Source: CAIZWU01 sp942492905 (GTDB taxonomy: Bacteria; Verrucomicrobiota; Verrucomicrobiia; Verrucomicrobiales; V1-33). Taken from it: a stretch of DNA of 64,000 bases. Location of the stretch: the NCBI GenBank assembly GCA_942492905.1, contig OW818657.1, positions 1,302,001-1,366,000 on the forward strand. The letters are read 5' to 3'. Position numbers and translations under genes: made by a program. Of the stretch, positions 49,959 through 59,775 are shown in pieces. Within the stretch, counting starts at the first letter, position 1. Each line of letters begins with the position of its first letter. The notes under the pieces are model-generated. The model was not told where the DNA came from and searched no databases. It saw only the letters and a list, made by a program, of their open reading frames with translations.

Positions 49959-51935
49959 TCAGGCGAGGGCCTTGGCCACGGCCTCGGCGGTGATGCCGAG
50001 TTCCTTGAAGACGATGTTGCCTGGGGCGCTGATGCCGAAGCGGTCGATGCCGATGATCTGGCCGGCGGTGCCGACGTATTTCCACCACAGACCGGAGACG
50101 CCGGCTTCGATGGCGACGCGTTTGGTGCACGCGGCGGGGAGGACGGACTCGCGGTAGGCGGCGTCCTGGCGGTCAAAGCGCTCGAAGCAGGGCAGGGAGA
50201 CGACGCGGACGCCGGGTTTGCCTTTGGCTCCCTCGACAGCCCACTGCACTTCGGAGCCGGTGGCGATGACGATGGCTTCCAGCGGGGCCGTTTCCTTCAC
50301 CAGGACGTAGCCGCCTTTCAAGGTGCCTTCGCGGCGGGCGGCGGCGGAGAGGAAACCGAGGATCGGCAGATCCTGACGGCTGAGGGCGAGGAGCGTGGGG
50401 CCATCTGCGCGGCTGAAAGCGGCAGCAAAGGCGGCGGAGGTTTCCTCGACGTCGGCGGGGCGCATCACATCGAGATTGGGGATGACGCGGAGACCGCTGA
50501 CGGTTTCGACCGGCTGGTGGGTGGGGCCGTCCTCACCAACGCCGACGGAGTCGTGGGTGAAGATATACGTGACCGGGAGGCGGGACAACGCGGCGAGGCG
50601 AATGCTGGGGCGGCAATAATCAGCGAAGACGAGGAAGGTGGCGCCGCTGGGGAGGAAGAGGCCATCGTAAGCAATCCCGTTGCAGATGGCGCCCATGGCG
50701 TGCTCGCGGATGCCGAACCAGATGTTGCGTCCGGTGGGGTTGGCGGCACTGAAGTCGCCGCCGTCCTTGATGTAATTTTTGGTCGAACCGAAGAGGTCGG
50801 CGCTGCCGGTGATCAGGTTGGGGACCGCCTTGGCAAGGTGGTTGAGGATTTCTCCGCCGCAGTTGCGGGTGGCGGATTTTCCTTCGAGCGGATACTCGGG
50901 GATGGCCTTGAGCAGGGCTTCTGCGGTGAGGTCACCGGCGCGGGCGGCGGTGAGTTCGGCGGCGAGGGCCGGATTGGCGGCGGCCCAGGCGTTGAATTTC
51001 TTGGTCCAATCGGCATGGGCGGCGGCGCGCTTGGCTTTGAGATCGGCGAAATAAGCGGTCACTTCTTCGCTGACGTAGAAGTGGGCGCCATCGGGCAGAC
51101 CGAGGCCTTTTTTGGCGGCGTCGATAAACTTGGCGCCCCCTTCGCCGTGGCCCTTGGCGGTGCCGGCCACTTCCGGGATACCTTTGCCGATCAGGGTCTT
51201 GGCGATGATCAGCTTGGGTTTGCCGTTGTTGGCGTTTTTGGCGGTTTCGATGGCATCGTAGACGGCCTGCAGATCATGGCCGTCGATGGTGACGACGTCC
51301 CAGCCGATGGCGGTGTAGAGGGCGGCAGTGTTTTCGCTCTGGGTCACCTTGGCCATGGCGTCGAGGGTGACGTCGTTGGAATCGAAAATGAGGATCAGAT
51401 TGTCCAGTCCGTTATGGGCGGCGAAAGCGACGGCTTCGCGGGCTACGCCTTCCTGGAGGCAGCCATCGCCGGCGAGGGCGAAGACGTGGTTATCTATGAT
51501 GGTATGGTCAGCCGTGTTGTATTTGGCGGCGGCCATTTTGCCGGAAAGGGCATAACCAACCGCATTGCCCACGCCCTGGCCGAGAGGGCCGGTGGTGCTT
51601 TCCACGCCGGGGGTTTCAAAGGATTCCGGATGGCCGGGGGTGTGGCTGCCGAGGACGCGGAAATTCTCCAACTCCTTCATCGGCAGGTCATAACCGGAAA
51701 GATGCAGCCAGGAGTAAAGGAACATGGAGCCGTGACCGGCGGAGAGGACGAAGCGGTCGCGGTTCAGCCATTTGGGCTCGGCGGGGTTGCAGACGAGCGA
51801 TTCCCCAAACAGCACTGCGCCGACATCCGCCGCCCCGAGGGGCAGGCCGAGGTGGCCGGAGTTGCACTTGTGGACGGCGTCCATGGCGAGACCACGGGCT
51901 TGATTGGCGGCGGATTGGAGCAGGGCGGTATTCAT
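49959..51935 (-). CDS. tkt: Transketolase
   Basis: About 658 residues from the ATG at 51935 (frame extends to 52106). The start NQARGLAMDAVHKCNSGHLGLPLGAA is the conserved N-terminal motif. TPP/metal binding: GDGCLQEGVAREAVAFA with downstream SNDV. The pyrimidine domain has WFGIREHAMGAICNG, and DSVGVGEDGPTHQPVE follows. The enzyme shifts two-carbon units in the pentose phosphate pathway. It has a clear terminator. All key residues are present. Confidence 0.96.
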   Translation of the reverse strand: MNTALLQSAANQARGLAMDAVHKCNSGHLGLPLGAADVGAVLFGESLVCNPAEPKWLNRDRFVLSAGHGSMFLYSWLHLSGYDLPMKELENFRVLGSHTPGHPESFETPGVESTTGPLGQGVGNAVGYALSGKMAAAKYNTADHTIIDNHVFALAGDGCLQEGVAREAVAFAAHNGLDNLILIFDSNDVTLDAMAKVTQSENTAALYTAIGWDVVTIDGHDLQAVYDAIETAKNANNGKPKLIIAKTLIGKGIPEVAGTAKGHGEGGAKFIDAAKKGLGLPDGAHFYVSEEVTAYFADLKAKRAAAHADWTKKFNAWAAANPALAAELTAARAGDLTAEALLKAIPEYPLEGKSATRNCGGEILNHLAKAVPNLITGSADLFGSTKNYIKDGGDFSAANPTGRNIWFGIREHAMGAICNGIAYDGLFLPSGATFLVFADYCRPSIRLAALSRLPVTYIFTHDSVGVGEDGPTHQPVETVSGLRVIPNLDVMRPADVEETSAAFAAAFSRADGPTLLALSRQDLPILGFLSAAARREGTLKGGYVLVKETAPLEAIVIATGSEVQWAVEGAKGKPGVRVVSLPCFERFDRQDAAYRESVLPAACTKRVAIEAGVSGLWWKYVGTAGQIIGIDRFGISAPGNIVFKELGITAEAVAKALA

Positions 51936-52137
51936 GTTCAGTAGGAAAATGGCAGGGTGGAAGCCGGTGGCTGGACCGGTGGCAAGCGGACGGGGATTGA
52001 TCCGATTCCTCCCCGGAGCGGAGTGCGGGATTTTTAGGGTCGCCCCCCCGTGGGTGCAACAGGGACTTGGCCGCTCAAACGGGGTAGTCCCATGAGGAAA
52101 ACCCATAGTGGGTATGAACGGGACGCGGGAAACGGGG

Positions 52138-53700
52138 TCAGGACGGCTGGTCGGGCATCGTTGCCCCGGGCGGTTTCAGGGTGATCTGGTAAAGATCGTG
52201 CCGGCGCTGCCTCAGGTTCCGTACGCTGCCGCGGATATTGAGTTCCTTTAGCAGGTCGGTATCGACATCGGCGATGAGGGTCGCCTCGGCGTTGGGGGTG
52301 GTTTCGGAGACGATGGCCTGATTGGGGAAGGCAAAGTCGGAGGGTGAAAAAACGGCGCTTTGGGCATACTGGATGTCCATGTTGACCACGCCGGGGAGGT
52401 TCCCCACACTGCCGGCGATGGCGACGTAGCACTCATTTTCAATCGCCCGGGCCTGGCTGCAATAACGCACGCGGTTGTAGCCGGTGGCGGTGTCGGTGCA
52501 GAAGGGGACAAAGAGCAGGCGCACCCCGCGGTCGGCAAGGAGGCGGCCCAACTCCGGGAATTCCACGTCGTAGCAGATCAGCATGGCAATCTTTCCGCAG
52601 TCGGTGTCCAGCACCTTGAGTTCGTCCCCGCCGATCATTCCCCAGTCGCGCACCTCGCTCGGGGTGATGTGCAGTTTGAACTGGTAGTCCCACGTGCCGT
52701 CGCGGCGGCAGAGATAGACGATGTTATACAACTGACCGTCGCGGTAGAATGGCATCGATCCGGTGATGATATTGATGTTATACTCGACGGCTTTCTGGAT
52801 GAAAAAGTCGCGGATTTCTTCGGTGAATCCGGCCAGTTTCCGGATGGCGGCGGCGGCGCCGTCGGTGTTGAACGGCGCCATCAGCGGCGCGTTGACGTAT
52901 TCCGGAAAGACCACGAAGTCGGATTGATAGCCGCTCACGGCATCGATGAAAAACTCCACGTATTCGAAGAACTCGCGCAGGCCTGGCGTGCTGCGCATCT
53001 GCATTTGCACCAGCCCCAGCCGCACCACGCTTTTGGTGCCGAGCACGGGACGCGGCGGAGTGTAGTACACGTTGTTCCACTCGATCAGGGTGGCGTAGGC
53101 TTGGGATTCGGTGTCATCCAGGAGGTAATTTGTCAGGGCTTTTTTGACATGGAAATCATTGCTGAGCTGGAAGGTCATCACAGGATCGTAGATTTCCTTG
53201 CGCCTTACCCTGTCGATGTACTCGCGCGGAGACAGCTCGTCCTTGTATTTGCCGTAACCCGGCATCCGTCCGCCGGCCACGATGGCCCTGAGGTTCAGCC
53301 GCTCGCAGAGTTCTTTTCTGGCATCGTAGAGGCGGCGTCCCAGCCGCAGGCCCTGGGAGTCAGGATCCACGCAGACCTCGATGCCGTAGAGCACATCCCC
53401 GTCGGGATCGTGGGTGGTGAACTGGAAACTGCCCGTGATATCTCGATAGCTGTGTTCATCGCCGTAGAGCGCGTAGTCCACCACGAGGGAAAACGCGAAG
53501 GCGACCAGCTTGCCGTGGTCCTCCACCCCCACCTGGCCCTCCGGAAAAGTGCGCAGCAGGCGCATGAACTGGGCTTCCGTCCAGCTCGCATTGATCACCG
53601 AATACAAGCGCCGCGAGATGTCAGCCACGGCGGGCGCATCCGCCGCCGTGAGCGGGCGGACCACAATCTGGTGGCTGGGGGGAGGGGAGGAGGCGCTCAT
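52138..53700 (-). CDS. GNAT acetyltransferase fused to a carbon-nitrogen hydrolase (nitrilase superfamily)
   Basis: About 520 residues from the ATG at 53700 (frame extends to 53745). Residues about 10-165 have the GNAT fold with DPDSQGLRLGRRLYDARKEL as acetyl-CoA loop. Residues about 215-500 form a nitrilase domain: catalytic Glu in VVFPEYVNAP, Lys in FKLHITPSE and Cys in MLICYDVEFPE. The two-domain arrangement is a known conserved fusion in bacteria. The domains would hydrolyse an amide and acetylate an amine, but the substrate is unknown. It is a single-gene unit. Confidence 0.9.
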   Translation of the reverse strand: MSASSPPPSHQIVVRPLTAADAPAVADISRRLYSVINASWTEAQFMRLLRTFPEGQVGVEDHGKLVAFAFSLVVDYALYGDEHSYRDITGSFQFTTHDPDGDVLYGIEVCVDPDSQGLRLGRRLYDARKELCERLNLRAIVAGGRMPGYGKYKDELSPREYIDRVRRKEIYDPVMTFQLSNDFHVKKALTNYLLDDTESQAYATLIEWNNVYYTPPRPVLGTKSVVRLGLVQMQMRSTPGLREFFEYVEFFIDAVSGYQSDFVVFPEYVNAPLMAPFNTDGAAAAIRKLAGFTEEIRDFFIQKAVEYNINIITGSMPFYRDGQLYNIVYLCRRDGTWDYQFKLHITPSEVRDWGMIGGDELKVLDTDCGKIAMLICYDVEFPELGRLLADRGVRLLFVPFCTDTATGYNRVRYCSQARAIENECYVAIAGSVGNLPGVVNMDIQYAQSAVFSPSDFAFPNQAIVSETTPNAEATLIADVDTDLLKELNIRGSVRNLRQRRHDLYQITLKPPGATMPDQPS

Positions 53701-54111
53701 GAGCAGGAAGGGTGGGGGACCGGTACCCCAAAGGACGGCGGACACCCCAAGCCGTCAAGCCGGGGCGGTGGCCGGAATCCGCTCCCGGAAGGGAACCCAC
53801 ACCTGCGGGGGTTCCAGTAGTAAATCCACTCAATTCCGGAATCTGTCGTCAAAAACATCCCGGCAATTCACATCATCCTGGCTGCGATAAGGCAGGTTCG
53901 TGAGCCGCCATGGATCGCCCCGATATGGCATGGCCACGTCCTGGAATGCCAACCCCGGGTGACGGAATTGTTGATATAAAAATCCAGATTCCGCTAACGA
54001 TACATAGCCGGGCCGGCGAGGTGGCAATATCGTTGCTGCGCATGATTTGCGCATGGCCGGAGGATGCGGCACCACGATGCGGGCTCTCCCCATGGGAGGA
54101 CCCTGCATCCC
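53701..54111 (+). other. Intergenic stretch between two divergent genes
   Basis: No gene is convincing. Open frames on both strands (for example 53910-54236 plus) have no family pattern. An AT-richer block at about 53966-54005 (TTGATATAAAAATCC and TAACGATACAT) could be the promoter of the exported-protein/alkaline phosphatase pair. Confidence 0.4.
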
Positions 54112-54732
54112 ATGAAATCCAAATTTTTGGTCGGTTTGATTCCAGTATTGCTGCTGTCCGTGAGCGCGTGGCGGTTCTCGCGACCCCTCGCGGCCGGCCC
54201 CCTGCCAGGCGGGGCCCCGGCTGCTCCGGCATTTGAAGGCCGGCACGCCTATGCTCCTTTCGACCTGGAGCGGCTTTTTGTCCTGCCCGCTGGCCCGAAG
54301 GGTCTTGAGTATAGCAAGGAAGCGCGGCTGCTGGAGGGGAAGAACGTCCGGATCGCCGGCTCCATGGTCCGCCATGCGCATGACGATGCGGCGGTATTCC
54401 TGATGACCCCGCAGCCGATGACGCTGAACATGCAGGAATACGGGCTGACCGATGATCTTCCCCCATACGCCGTCCATGTCATCCTTCCGGTATTGCCGGG
54501 CTTGGCCCCGGACTGGGTGCGTCAGCCGATTGTCGTCCATGGCAGACTGGAACTCGGCTCGCGCACCGAACTGGACGGCCGCGTCTCCCATATCCGCCTT
54601 TTCGCGGAACAGATCACAGCGGCGGACGGCAGCACCATTATTGAGCCCCGCCGGTCTGTATTGCTCCAACCGGCCCGCATCAAATCGGGCAAGGTGAGCC
54701 TGAAAACTCTTTCCGCAACTTCTGCGGAATAA
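54112..54732 (+). CDS. Exported hypothetical protein upstream of alkaline phosphatase
   Basis: About 206 residues from the ATG at 54112 (frame extends to 54064), chosen because of the signal peptide MKSKFLVGLIPVLLLSVSAW. The domain has FDLERLF, LLEGKNVRIAGSMVRHAHDD, FLMTPQPMTLNMQEY and PIVVHGRLELG, which resembles the DUF3299 type of small beta-barrel (GKxVxIxGxMxP...FLLxP) in exported proteins. It precedes the alkaline phosphatase by 38 bases and is probably its operon partner. Role unknown. Confidence 0.65.
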   Translation: MKSKFLVGLIPVLLLSVSAWRFSRPLAAGPLPGGAPAAPAFEGRHAYAPFDLERLFVLPAGPKGLEYSKEARLLEGKNVRIAGSMVRHAHDDAAVFLMTPQPMTLNMQEYGLTDDLPPYAVHVILPVLPGLAPDWVRQPIVVHGRLELGSRTELDGRVSHIRLFAEQITAADGSTIIEPRRSVLLQPARIKSGKVSLKTLSATSAE

Positions 54733-54769
54733 CGCAACGCATCATCCACCCACCCACCTACCCATCGAA

Positions 54770-56779
54770 ATGAAAACCACCACTGCCCTTCACCTCACTC
54801 TGGCCGGCCTTGCGGCCGCCCTTGGTTCTGTCCAGGCCGCCCCCAGAGTCTCGCGTCTGAATCCTCCCAGCGCGCTGTTCACCTACGGGGACGCCTCGGC
54901 TCCCTACACCGCCCGCTTTTTCGAAGGGCAACGCTTTGACCTCCAGGCAACCGTGCAGGCAGATCCCGGCACCACCATCACCGGCGGGTCATTTACCGTG
55001 AATGGCAAAGTGGTGTCCGGCCCGGTCACCGTCACCGCCATCGGCGCAGACCGCTTCAGCTTGGCCTTGCGGGCCTTCTCCTATCGTAAATCAGGAGTCC
55101 ACACTTTCGAGGTCGCTGCCACGCAGAGCGACCAACTCACTGCGGGTGCCAGGGGGAATTTTGAAATTGTCGGGGTCCAGGGCCAGGGCAAAAAGGCCAA
55201 GAATATCATCTACCTGATCGGTGATGGCATGAGCCTGGCGCACCGCACGGCCGCGCGGATTGTTTCCAAGGGAATCGCCCAGGGCAAGGCCATCGAGCCC
55301 CTCGCCATGGACACCCTCCCGGTCGCCGGCATTCTGATGACTCCGTCCCTGAATTCCATCATTACGGATTCCGCTCCCGGGGCGGCCTGCTACTCCACCG
55401 GCAACAAATCCAACAATGGTCAGGAAGGGGTGTTCCCGGATGATACCTCCGACAAATGGGACAACCCACGCGTGGAGCACATGGGCAACTTCCTCGCCCG
55501 CACCCAGGGCAAAGCACTCGGTATTGTCAGCACCGCTGACGTGGAGGACGCCACTCCGGGTTCCTTTGCAGTGCATTCCCAGGACCGCGGAGCTGGCACC
55601 GGCATCTGCGATATGTATCTTGATGAAGCGGCCGCCAACCACAACCTCCGGGTCCTCCTCGGCGGGGGACGCAAGTGGTTCATTCCTTTCGGTTCCCCCG
55701 GCAGCGGCCGTGTGGGCAGTGCCACCGCTTCCGGAGGTGACTATATCCTCCCGGCAGATCTGGCCAATGCCTGGGGAGTCCCCACCGGCACCGTGGATCC
55801 GACCCGCGATCTCATCGCTGATTTCGTCAGCGCCGGCTTCACCTATGCTCCGGACGCAACCACGCTCCTCGGGGCGCCTGCTTCCACCACCAAGCTTTTG
55901 GGCCTCTTCCACACTGGTAATATGGATGTCTCCCTGGACAAAATCGCGGAGCGCCGCGGCGGGGCCACCGTGGGCACCGTGCCCACCTTCCCTGATCAGC
56001 CTCTGCTCGAGGAAATGGCCGGCAAGGCCCTTGAGGTGCTCGCTAAAAACAAAAAGGGATTTGTGCTTATGATTGAGGGGGCATCCATCGACAAACAGGC
56101 GCACAACATGGATTCGGAGCGGTTTGTCCATGACACCATCGAGTTTGACCGGGCCGTCGCCCGGTGCATCGCCTTCCAAGCCGCCAATCCTGACACCCTG
56201 ATTGTCGTCACCGCCGACCATGAGTGCGCGGGTGCTGCCATCATCGGCTCCTCGCAGGTCACCAATGCCGAGTTGATCAACCGGGCTGCCGCAGGCGGCA
56301 ATGACGGTTTGGCCGGAGTGATCAACGGAGCCAATGGCCCATCCACCGATGGTCAGCTCAGACTCCGCAGTGGTGTGGTAGGCATTTACGACAGTGCCTC
56401 CTTCCCGGTCTACACGAACAACTTCGACGGCTACCCCACCACTATGGACCCGGACCGCAAGATGCTGATTGGTTACGGCGGCAATGGCGACCGGTATGAA
56501 GACTGGCTCCAGAATGTGCAGCCCAACGTCAACCCCGCCACCCGTGACCTCGCGGGCGACTATTTCATTGCCGGCCAGGCGGCTGGTCCCGGCGTGCAGA
56601 GCGCCGTCCACACCGCGGCAGACATTCCTCTTTCCGCCAGTGGCCCCGGATCCGAACTCCTCGGCGGCACCATGGACAACACCAGTGTGTTCTTCCGCGT
56701 CATGCAGGCCGCCGTCGGTGGCTCTCAAACCAGCAAAGACAAAGGCCGTGATCATGATCACGGTGAAAACGATGATTAA
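54770..56779 (+). CDS. Alkaline phosphatase
   Basis: A 669-residue exported enzyme with signal peptide MKTTTALHLTLAGLAAALGSVQA. Residues about 30-135 form an extra N-terminal beta domain. The phosphatase core starts with NIIYLIGDGMSLAHRTAARI (metal Asp) and has the nucleophile Ser in ITDSAPGAACYSTGNKSNNG, metal ligands in MIEGASIDKQAHNMD, and TADHECAGAA. It fits the PhoA-like alkaline phosphatase family. The end is rich in His and Asp (DKGRDHDHGENDD), perhaps a metal-binding tail. It frees phosphate from organic esters outside the cell. Confidence 0.92.
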   Translation: MKTTTALHLTLAGLAAALGSVQAAPRVSRLNPPSALFTYGDASAPYTARFFEGQRFDLQATVQADPGTTITGGSFTVNGKVVSGPVTVTAIGADRFSLALRAFSYRKSGVHTFEVAATQSDQLTAGARGNFEIVGVQGQGKKAKNIIYLIGDGMSLAHRTAARIVSKGIAQGKAIEPLAMDTLPVAGILMTPSLNSIITDSAPGAACYSTGNKSNNGQEGVFPDDTSDKWDNPRVEHMGNFLARTQGKALGIVSTADVEDATPGSFAVHSQDRGAGTGICDMYLDEAAANHNLRVLLGGGRKWFIPFGSPGSGRVGSATASGGDYILPADLANAWGVPTGTVDPTRDLIADFVSAGFTYAPDATTLLGAPASTTKLLGLFHTGNMDVSLDKIAERRGGATVGTVPTFPDQPLLEEMAGKALEVLAKNKKGFVLMIEGASIDKQAHNMDSERFVHDTIEFDRAVARCIAFQAANPDTLIVVTADHECAGAAIIGSSQVTNAELINRAAAGGNDGLAGVINGANGPSTDGQLRLRSGVVGIYDSASFPVYTNNFDGYPTTMDPDRKMLIGYGGNGDRYEDWLQNVQPNVNPATRDLAGDYFIAGQAAGPGVQSAVHTAADIPLSASGPGSELLGGTMDNTSVFFRVMQAAVGGSQTSKDKGRDHDHGENDD

Positions 56780-57126
56780 TCAGCAGGGCGGGAAGGCGGG
56801 ACCGGCCTTCCGGCACGCCGCCGCCCCGGACCGCCCTGGGGCAGGGGATTGACCGTAGCGATTGCGGCCTGGCGAAGCGAAACTTTGGCAGGCCGCTCTG
56901 CCATAGGGAGGCAAGCCTCCGCCAGAGGGGGCGCGCGACGCGGCTGCCCGCAAGGCCTGCGTGTAAGCCTCCGCAGGAAAACGGCCGTGGCGGGACACCC
57001 GCAGGTTTCCGGGCCATGAAAGGGTCTCCGGCAGTCCCGCCCCTTCCGGGGCATATTGGAAAAGCACGCGTTTTTCATCACCGGGCTTGGCAGCGCCGCC
57101 GGTTTACGCTAAACCGGTCGTTTCCT
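56780..57126 (+). other. Intergenic stretch rich in hairpins
   Basis: A perfect hairpin GGAAGGC/GCCTTCC (56791-56811, seven-base loop) follows the alkaline phosphatase stop and may end its transcript, although no T-run follows. Another tight dyad GGAGGCAAGCCTCC lies at about 56911. No coding frame on either strand is convincing. Confidence 0.5.
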
Positions 57127-58005
57127 ATGAACCGCCGCCATTTCCTCCGCACCTCCGTTGCTTCGTCCTTCGCGCTGGCCAGTGCCCCTTCGTTGTTCGC
57201 CCTGGAGGCCGACAATGCCTATCGCAAAAACATCGGCCTGCAGCTCTACACCCTGCGCAACGAGATCAAGGCCGACGCTGCCGGGGCCATCAAGGCCGTG
57301 GTCGCCGCCGGTTACAAACAGGGCGAAATGTATGGTTTCCCCAATTGTGACCCGATCATTCAAGCGGCGAAGGACAGCGGACTGGCGCTGCATTCCTCGC
57401 ATTTTGAATGGGACAGTGTGGTCAATCCCAAAGACGGCTCCCTGTCCGACTTCATGAAGATCCTCGACAAGGCCAAAACCACCGGCCTGAAACATCTGGT
57501 CATCCCTTTCCTGGCGGACAAAAACCGCGTTTCGCTGGACGAGTACAAACGCGTCGCGGCCAATGCCAACAAGGCCGCCGCCAAGGCGAAGGAAGCCGGA
57601 ATTCAACTCTCCTATCACAATCACAGCTTCGAATTCAAGCCCATGGAAGGTGGAAAAACCGGGTTTGATATCTTCATGGCCGAGTTTTCTCCTGACATGA
57701 AATTCGAACTCGACCTTTTCTGGATCAAGCTCGGCGGTCAGGACCCGGCCGCCATGCTCGCCAAGCTGGCGGGAAGGGTTTCCCAGATCCACTTGAAGGA
57801 TCTGAAGGCCGGGATTGCGGTGCCGAGTTACGGCAGCATCCCGCCGGAGGCGTTCAAGGAACTGGGCAACGGCATCATCCCCACCGAGCCGCTCCTCGCC
57901 GCCGCCAAAGCCGCCGGGGTGGAACATGCGCACGTCGAGCAGGATCAGTCGCCGGACGCGATGGCCAGCATCAAACAGAGCATTGCTTACCTGAAAACGC
58001 TGTAA
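57127..58005 (+). CDS. Tat-exported sugar-phosphate isomerase/epimerase-like protein
   Basis: About 292 residues from the ATG at 57127. The N-terminus MNRRHFLRTSVASSFALASA is a twin-arginine signal ending near FALEA. The rest is a xylose-isomerase-like TIM barrel (AP endonuclease 2 type): IGLQLYTLRNEI, YKQGEMYGFPNCD, HSSHFEWDS, SYHNHSFEF, FELDLFWI, QIHLKDLK and HVEQDQS, with metal ligands in the Glu/His/Asp motifs. Such exported proteins are very common in Verrucomicrobiota and Planctomycetota; the natural substrate is generally not known. Confidence 0.88.
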   Translation: MNRRHFLRTSVASSFALASAPSLFALEADNAYRKNIGLQLYTLRNEIKADAAGAIKAVVAAGYKQGEMYGFPNCDPIIQAAKDSGLALHSSHFEWDSVVNPKDGSLSDFMKILDKAKTTGLKHLVIPFLADKNRVSLDEYKRVAANANKAAAKAKEAGIQLSYHNHSFEFKPMEGGKTGFDIFMAEFSPDMKFELDLFWIKLGGQDPAAMLAKLAGRVSQIHLKDLKAGIAVPSYGSIPPEAFKELGNGIIPTEPLLAAAKAAGVEHAHVEQDQSPDAMASIKQSIAYLKTL

Positions 58006-58077
58006 TCGGGACATGTCCCAGGGGAAGGGCTGCATCCGGGTTGCAAACCGGCGGCAGCCCTTCCACACTTCCGGACC

Positions 58078-58998
58078 ATGCCCTCCAAGCTCGATCCGGC
58101 GCTGCATACCGATAAAAAACCCCCGTGGATCAAGGTCCGCCTGCCCACCAATCCCGTCTTCTGGTCCACCAAATCCATGGTGTCGGACCTGAAGCTGCAC
58201 ACCGTGTGCGAGGAAGCCCAGTGCCCGAACCGCTGGGAATGCTGGAGCCAGGGCACGGCCACCTTCATGATCGCCGGGGACCGCTGCACCCGTGCCTGCG
58301 GGTTTTGTGCCGTCAAAACCGCCAAGCCGTTCGCCCTCGAAGCCGATGAACCGGCGCGCGTGGCCACCGCCACCAAACGAATGGGCCTGAATCACGTGGT
58401 TATCACGGCGGTAGCCCGGGATGACCTCGCTGATGGCGGCGCGCAGCATTTTGCCGAAACCATTGAGGCGGTCCGGGCCGAAAATCCTAAAATCACGATC
58501 GAGATCCTCGTCCCCGACTTTAATGGCAAGGACGATGCCCTGAAGACCGTGATGGACGCCCGGCCCCACATCTTCAATCATAATCTCGAAACGGTGGAGC
58601 GCCTCACCCTGCTCGTCCGCAGCCGCGCCATGTATCGCCGCAGTCTGCACGTGCTGAAGCGTGCCAAGGAAATGTCGGGCGACCGCATTGCCACCAAGAG
58701 TGGGATCATGCTGGGCCTCGGCGAGACCGAAGCGGAAGTGCTCCAGGCCCTGGATGACCTGCGCGAAGCCGGAGTCACCGTCCTGACCCTTGGTCAATAC
58801 CTGCGCCCCTCCCCGAAGCACTTGCCGGTGGTGGAATACATCCACCCGGATCAATTTGCCAAACTGAAGGTCATCGCGGAGGAAAAAGGCTTCCGCCACG
58901 TCGCCTCCGGCCCCCTAGTACGCAGCTCCTATCATGCGGCGGACTTCAAACCGGAACTGGATTTGGTGGGACACGAAACCGTGGCGGCCGGGATTTGA
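58078..58998 (+). CDS. lipA: Lipoyl synthase
   Basis: A 306-residue radical-SAM enzyme of normal length. The auxiliary cluster motif CEEAQCPNRWECW is at about 42-54 and the radical-SAM motif CTRACGFC at about 69-76; the RSSYHA at the C-terminus supplies the conserved Ser ligand. It inserts sulfur atoms at C6 and C8 of protein-bound octanoate. The stop overlaps the start of the HAD gene by one base (TGATG). Confidence 0.96.
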   Translation: MPSKLDPALHTDKKPPWIKVRLPTNPVFWSTKSMVSDLKLHTVCEEAQCPNRWECWSQGTATFMIAGDRCTRACGFCAVKTAKPFALEADEPARVATATKRMGLNHVVITAVARDDLADGGAQHFAETIEAVRAENPKITIEILVPDFNGKDDALKTVMDARPHIFNHNLETVERLTLLVRSRAMYRRSLHVLKRAKEMSGDRIATKSGIMLGLGETEAEVLQALDDLREAGVTVLTLGQYLRPSPKHLPVVEYIHPDQFAKLKVIAEEKGFRHVASGPLVRSSYHAADFKPELDLVGHETVAAGI

Positions 58999-59687
58999 TG
59001 GCTAATTCCATGCGCGCCCTGATCTTCGATTTCGATGGACTCATCGTGGACACCGAGTCCGCGATTTATGAGGCGTGGCGGGAGCTCTATCTGGCGCACG
59101 GCCAGGATTTGCCCTTGGCGACCTATGTGCAATGCGTCGGTTCCGTGTTTGGCCACTACGACCCCATGGTGGCGCTGGAGACAATGCTGGGCAGTCCGGT
59201 GGATTGGGACACCCATTTACCGATGAAGGATGCCCGCATCCGGGCCGGGCAACAGGGGCTCGATACCCTGCCCGGCATCAGGGAACTGCTGGCCGAAGCC
59301 CGGGCCGCCGGGATTCCCTGCGTGGTGGCTTCCAGCAGCCAGCGCAGCCACGTCGGGGGCTGGTTGGACCGGACCGGTCTCCGGGATCAATTCGATTTTG
59401 TCCGCAGCCGCGACGACGTCGCCCGCGCCAAGCCCTTCCCGGATCTTTTCCTCTCTGCCGCCGAGGGATTGGGGCTCCGTCCCGAGGAAACCCTAGTGCT
59501 GGAGGATTCCTCAAATGGTCTGCGGGCTTCCCTCGCGGCCGGAGCGCCGTGCGTCATTGTACCCTCGCCCGTCACCGATGGGTCCGATTTCACCGGAGCC
59601 GCGGCCATCCTGAAAACCTTGGCCGGTGTTTCCGTCGAGGTCCTGCGGGGTATCCATGGCACCGCTTTTGAAGCCGCCAGGATTTAG
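58998..59687 (+). CDS. HAD-IA phosphatase (beta-phosphoglucomutase-like)
   Basis: A 229-residue enzyme. The ATG at 58998 overlaps the lipA stop. DFDGLIVDTES at about 11-21 is motif I, VVASSSQRSHV at about 112 motif II, and KPFPDLF...VLEDSSNGLRAS at about 145-170 carries motifs III and IV. The helical cap sits between motifs I and II. It resembles beta-phosphoglucomutase and 2-deoxyglucose-6-phosphatase-type enzymes. Its substrate is not known. It is translationally coupled to lipA, though a functional link is not obvious. Confidence 0.87.
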   Translation: MANSMRALIFDFDGLIVDTESAIYEAWRELYLAHGQDLPLATYVQCVGSVFGHYDPMVALETMLGSPVDWDTHLPMKDARIRAGQQGLDTLPGIRELLAEARAAGIPCVVASSSQRSHVGGWLDRTGLRDQFDFVRSRDDVARAKPFPDLFLSAAEGLGLRPEETLVLEDSSNGLRASLAAGAPCVIVPSPVTDGSDFTGAAAILKTLAGVSVEVLRGIHGTAFEAARI

Positions 59688-59775
59688 GCGTTACAAAAAA
59701 TTCGACGGCGCGGCGAAAATTAATCCAGGAATTTTCCAGGACGGGGCGTTTCCAATATGCTATAGCTAGCACATT

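Noticed and set aside
50517..51944. Plus-strand open frame of 475 codons
   Set aside because: Antisense to transketolase; Gly-rich shadow.
52360..53820. Plus-strand open frame of 486 codons
   Set aside because: Antisense to the GNAT-nitrilase gene, whose catalytic Glu, Lys and Cys are all visible.
55091..56761. Minus-strand open frame of 556 codons
   Set aside because: Antisense to alkaline phosphatase; no start context or family pattern.
57109..58899. Minus-strand open frame of 596 codons
   Set aside because: It is the reverse shadow of the isomerase-like gene and lipA, both with clear motifs.
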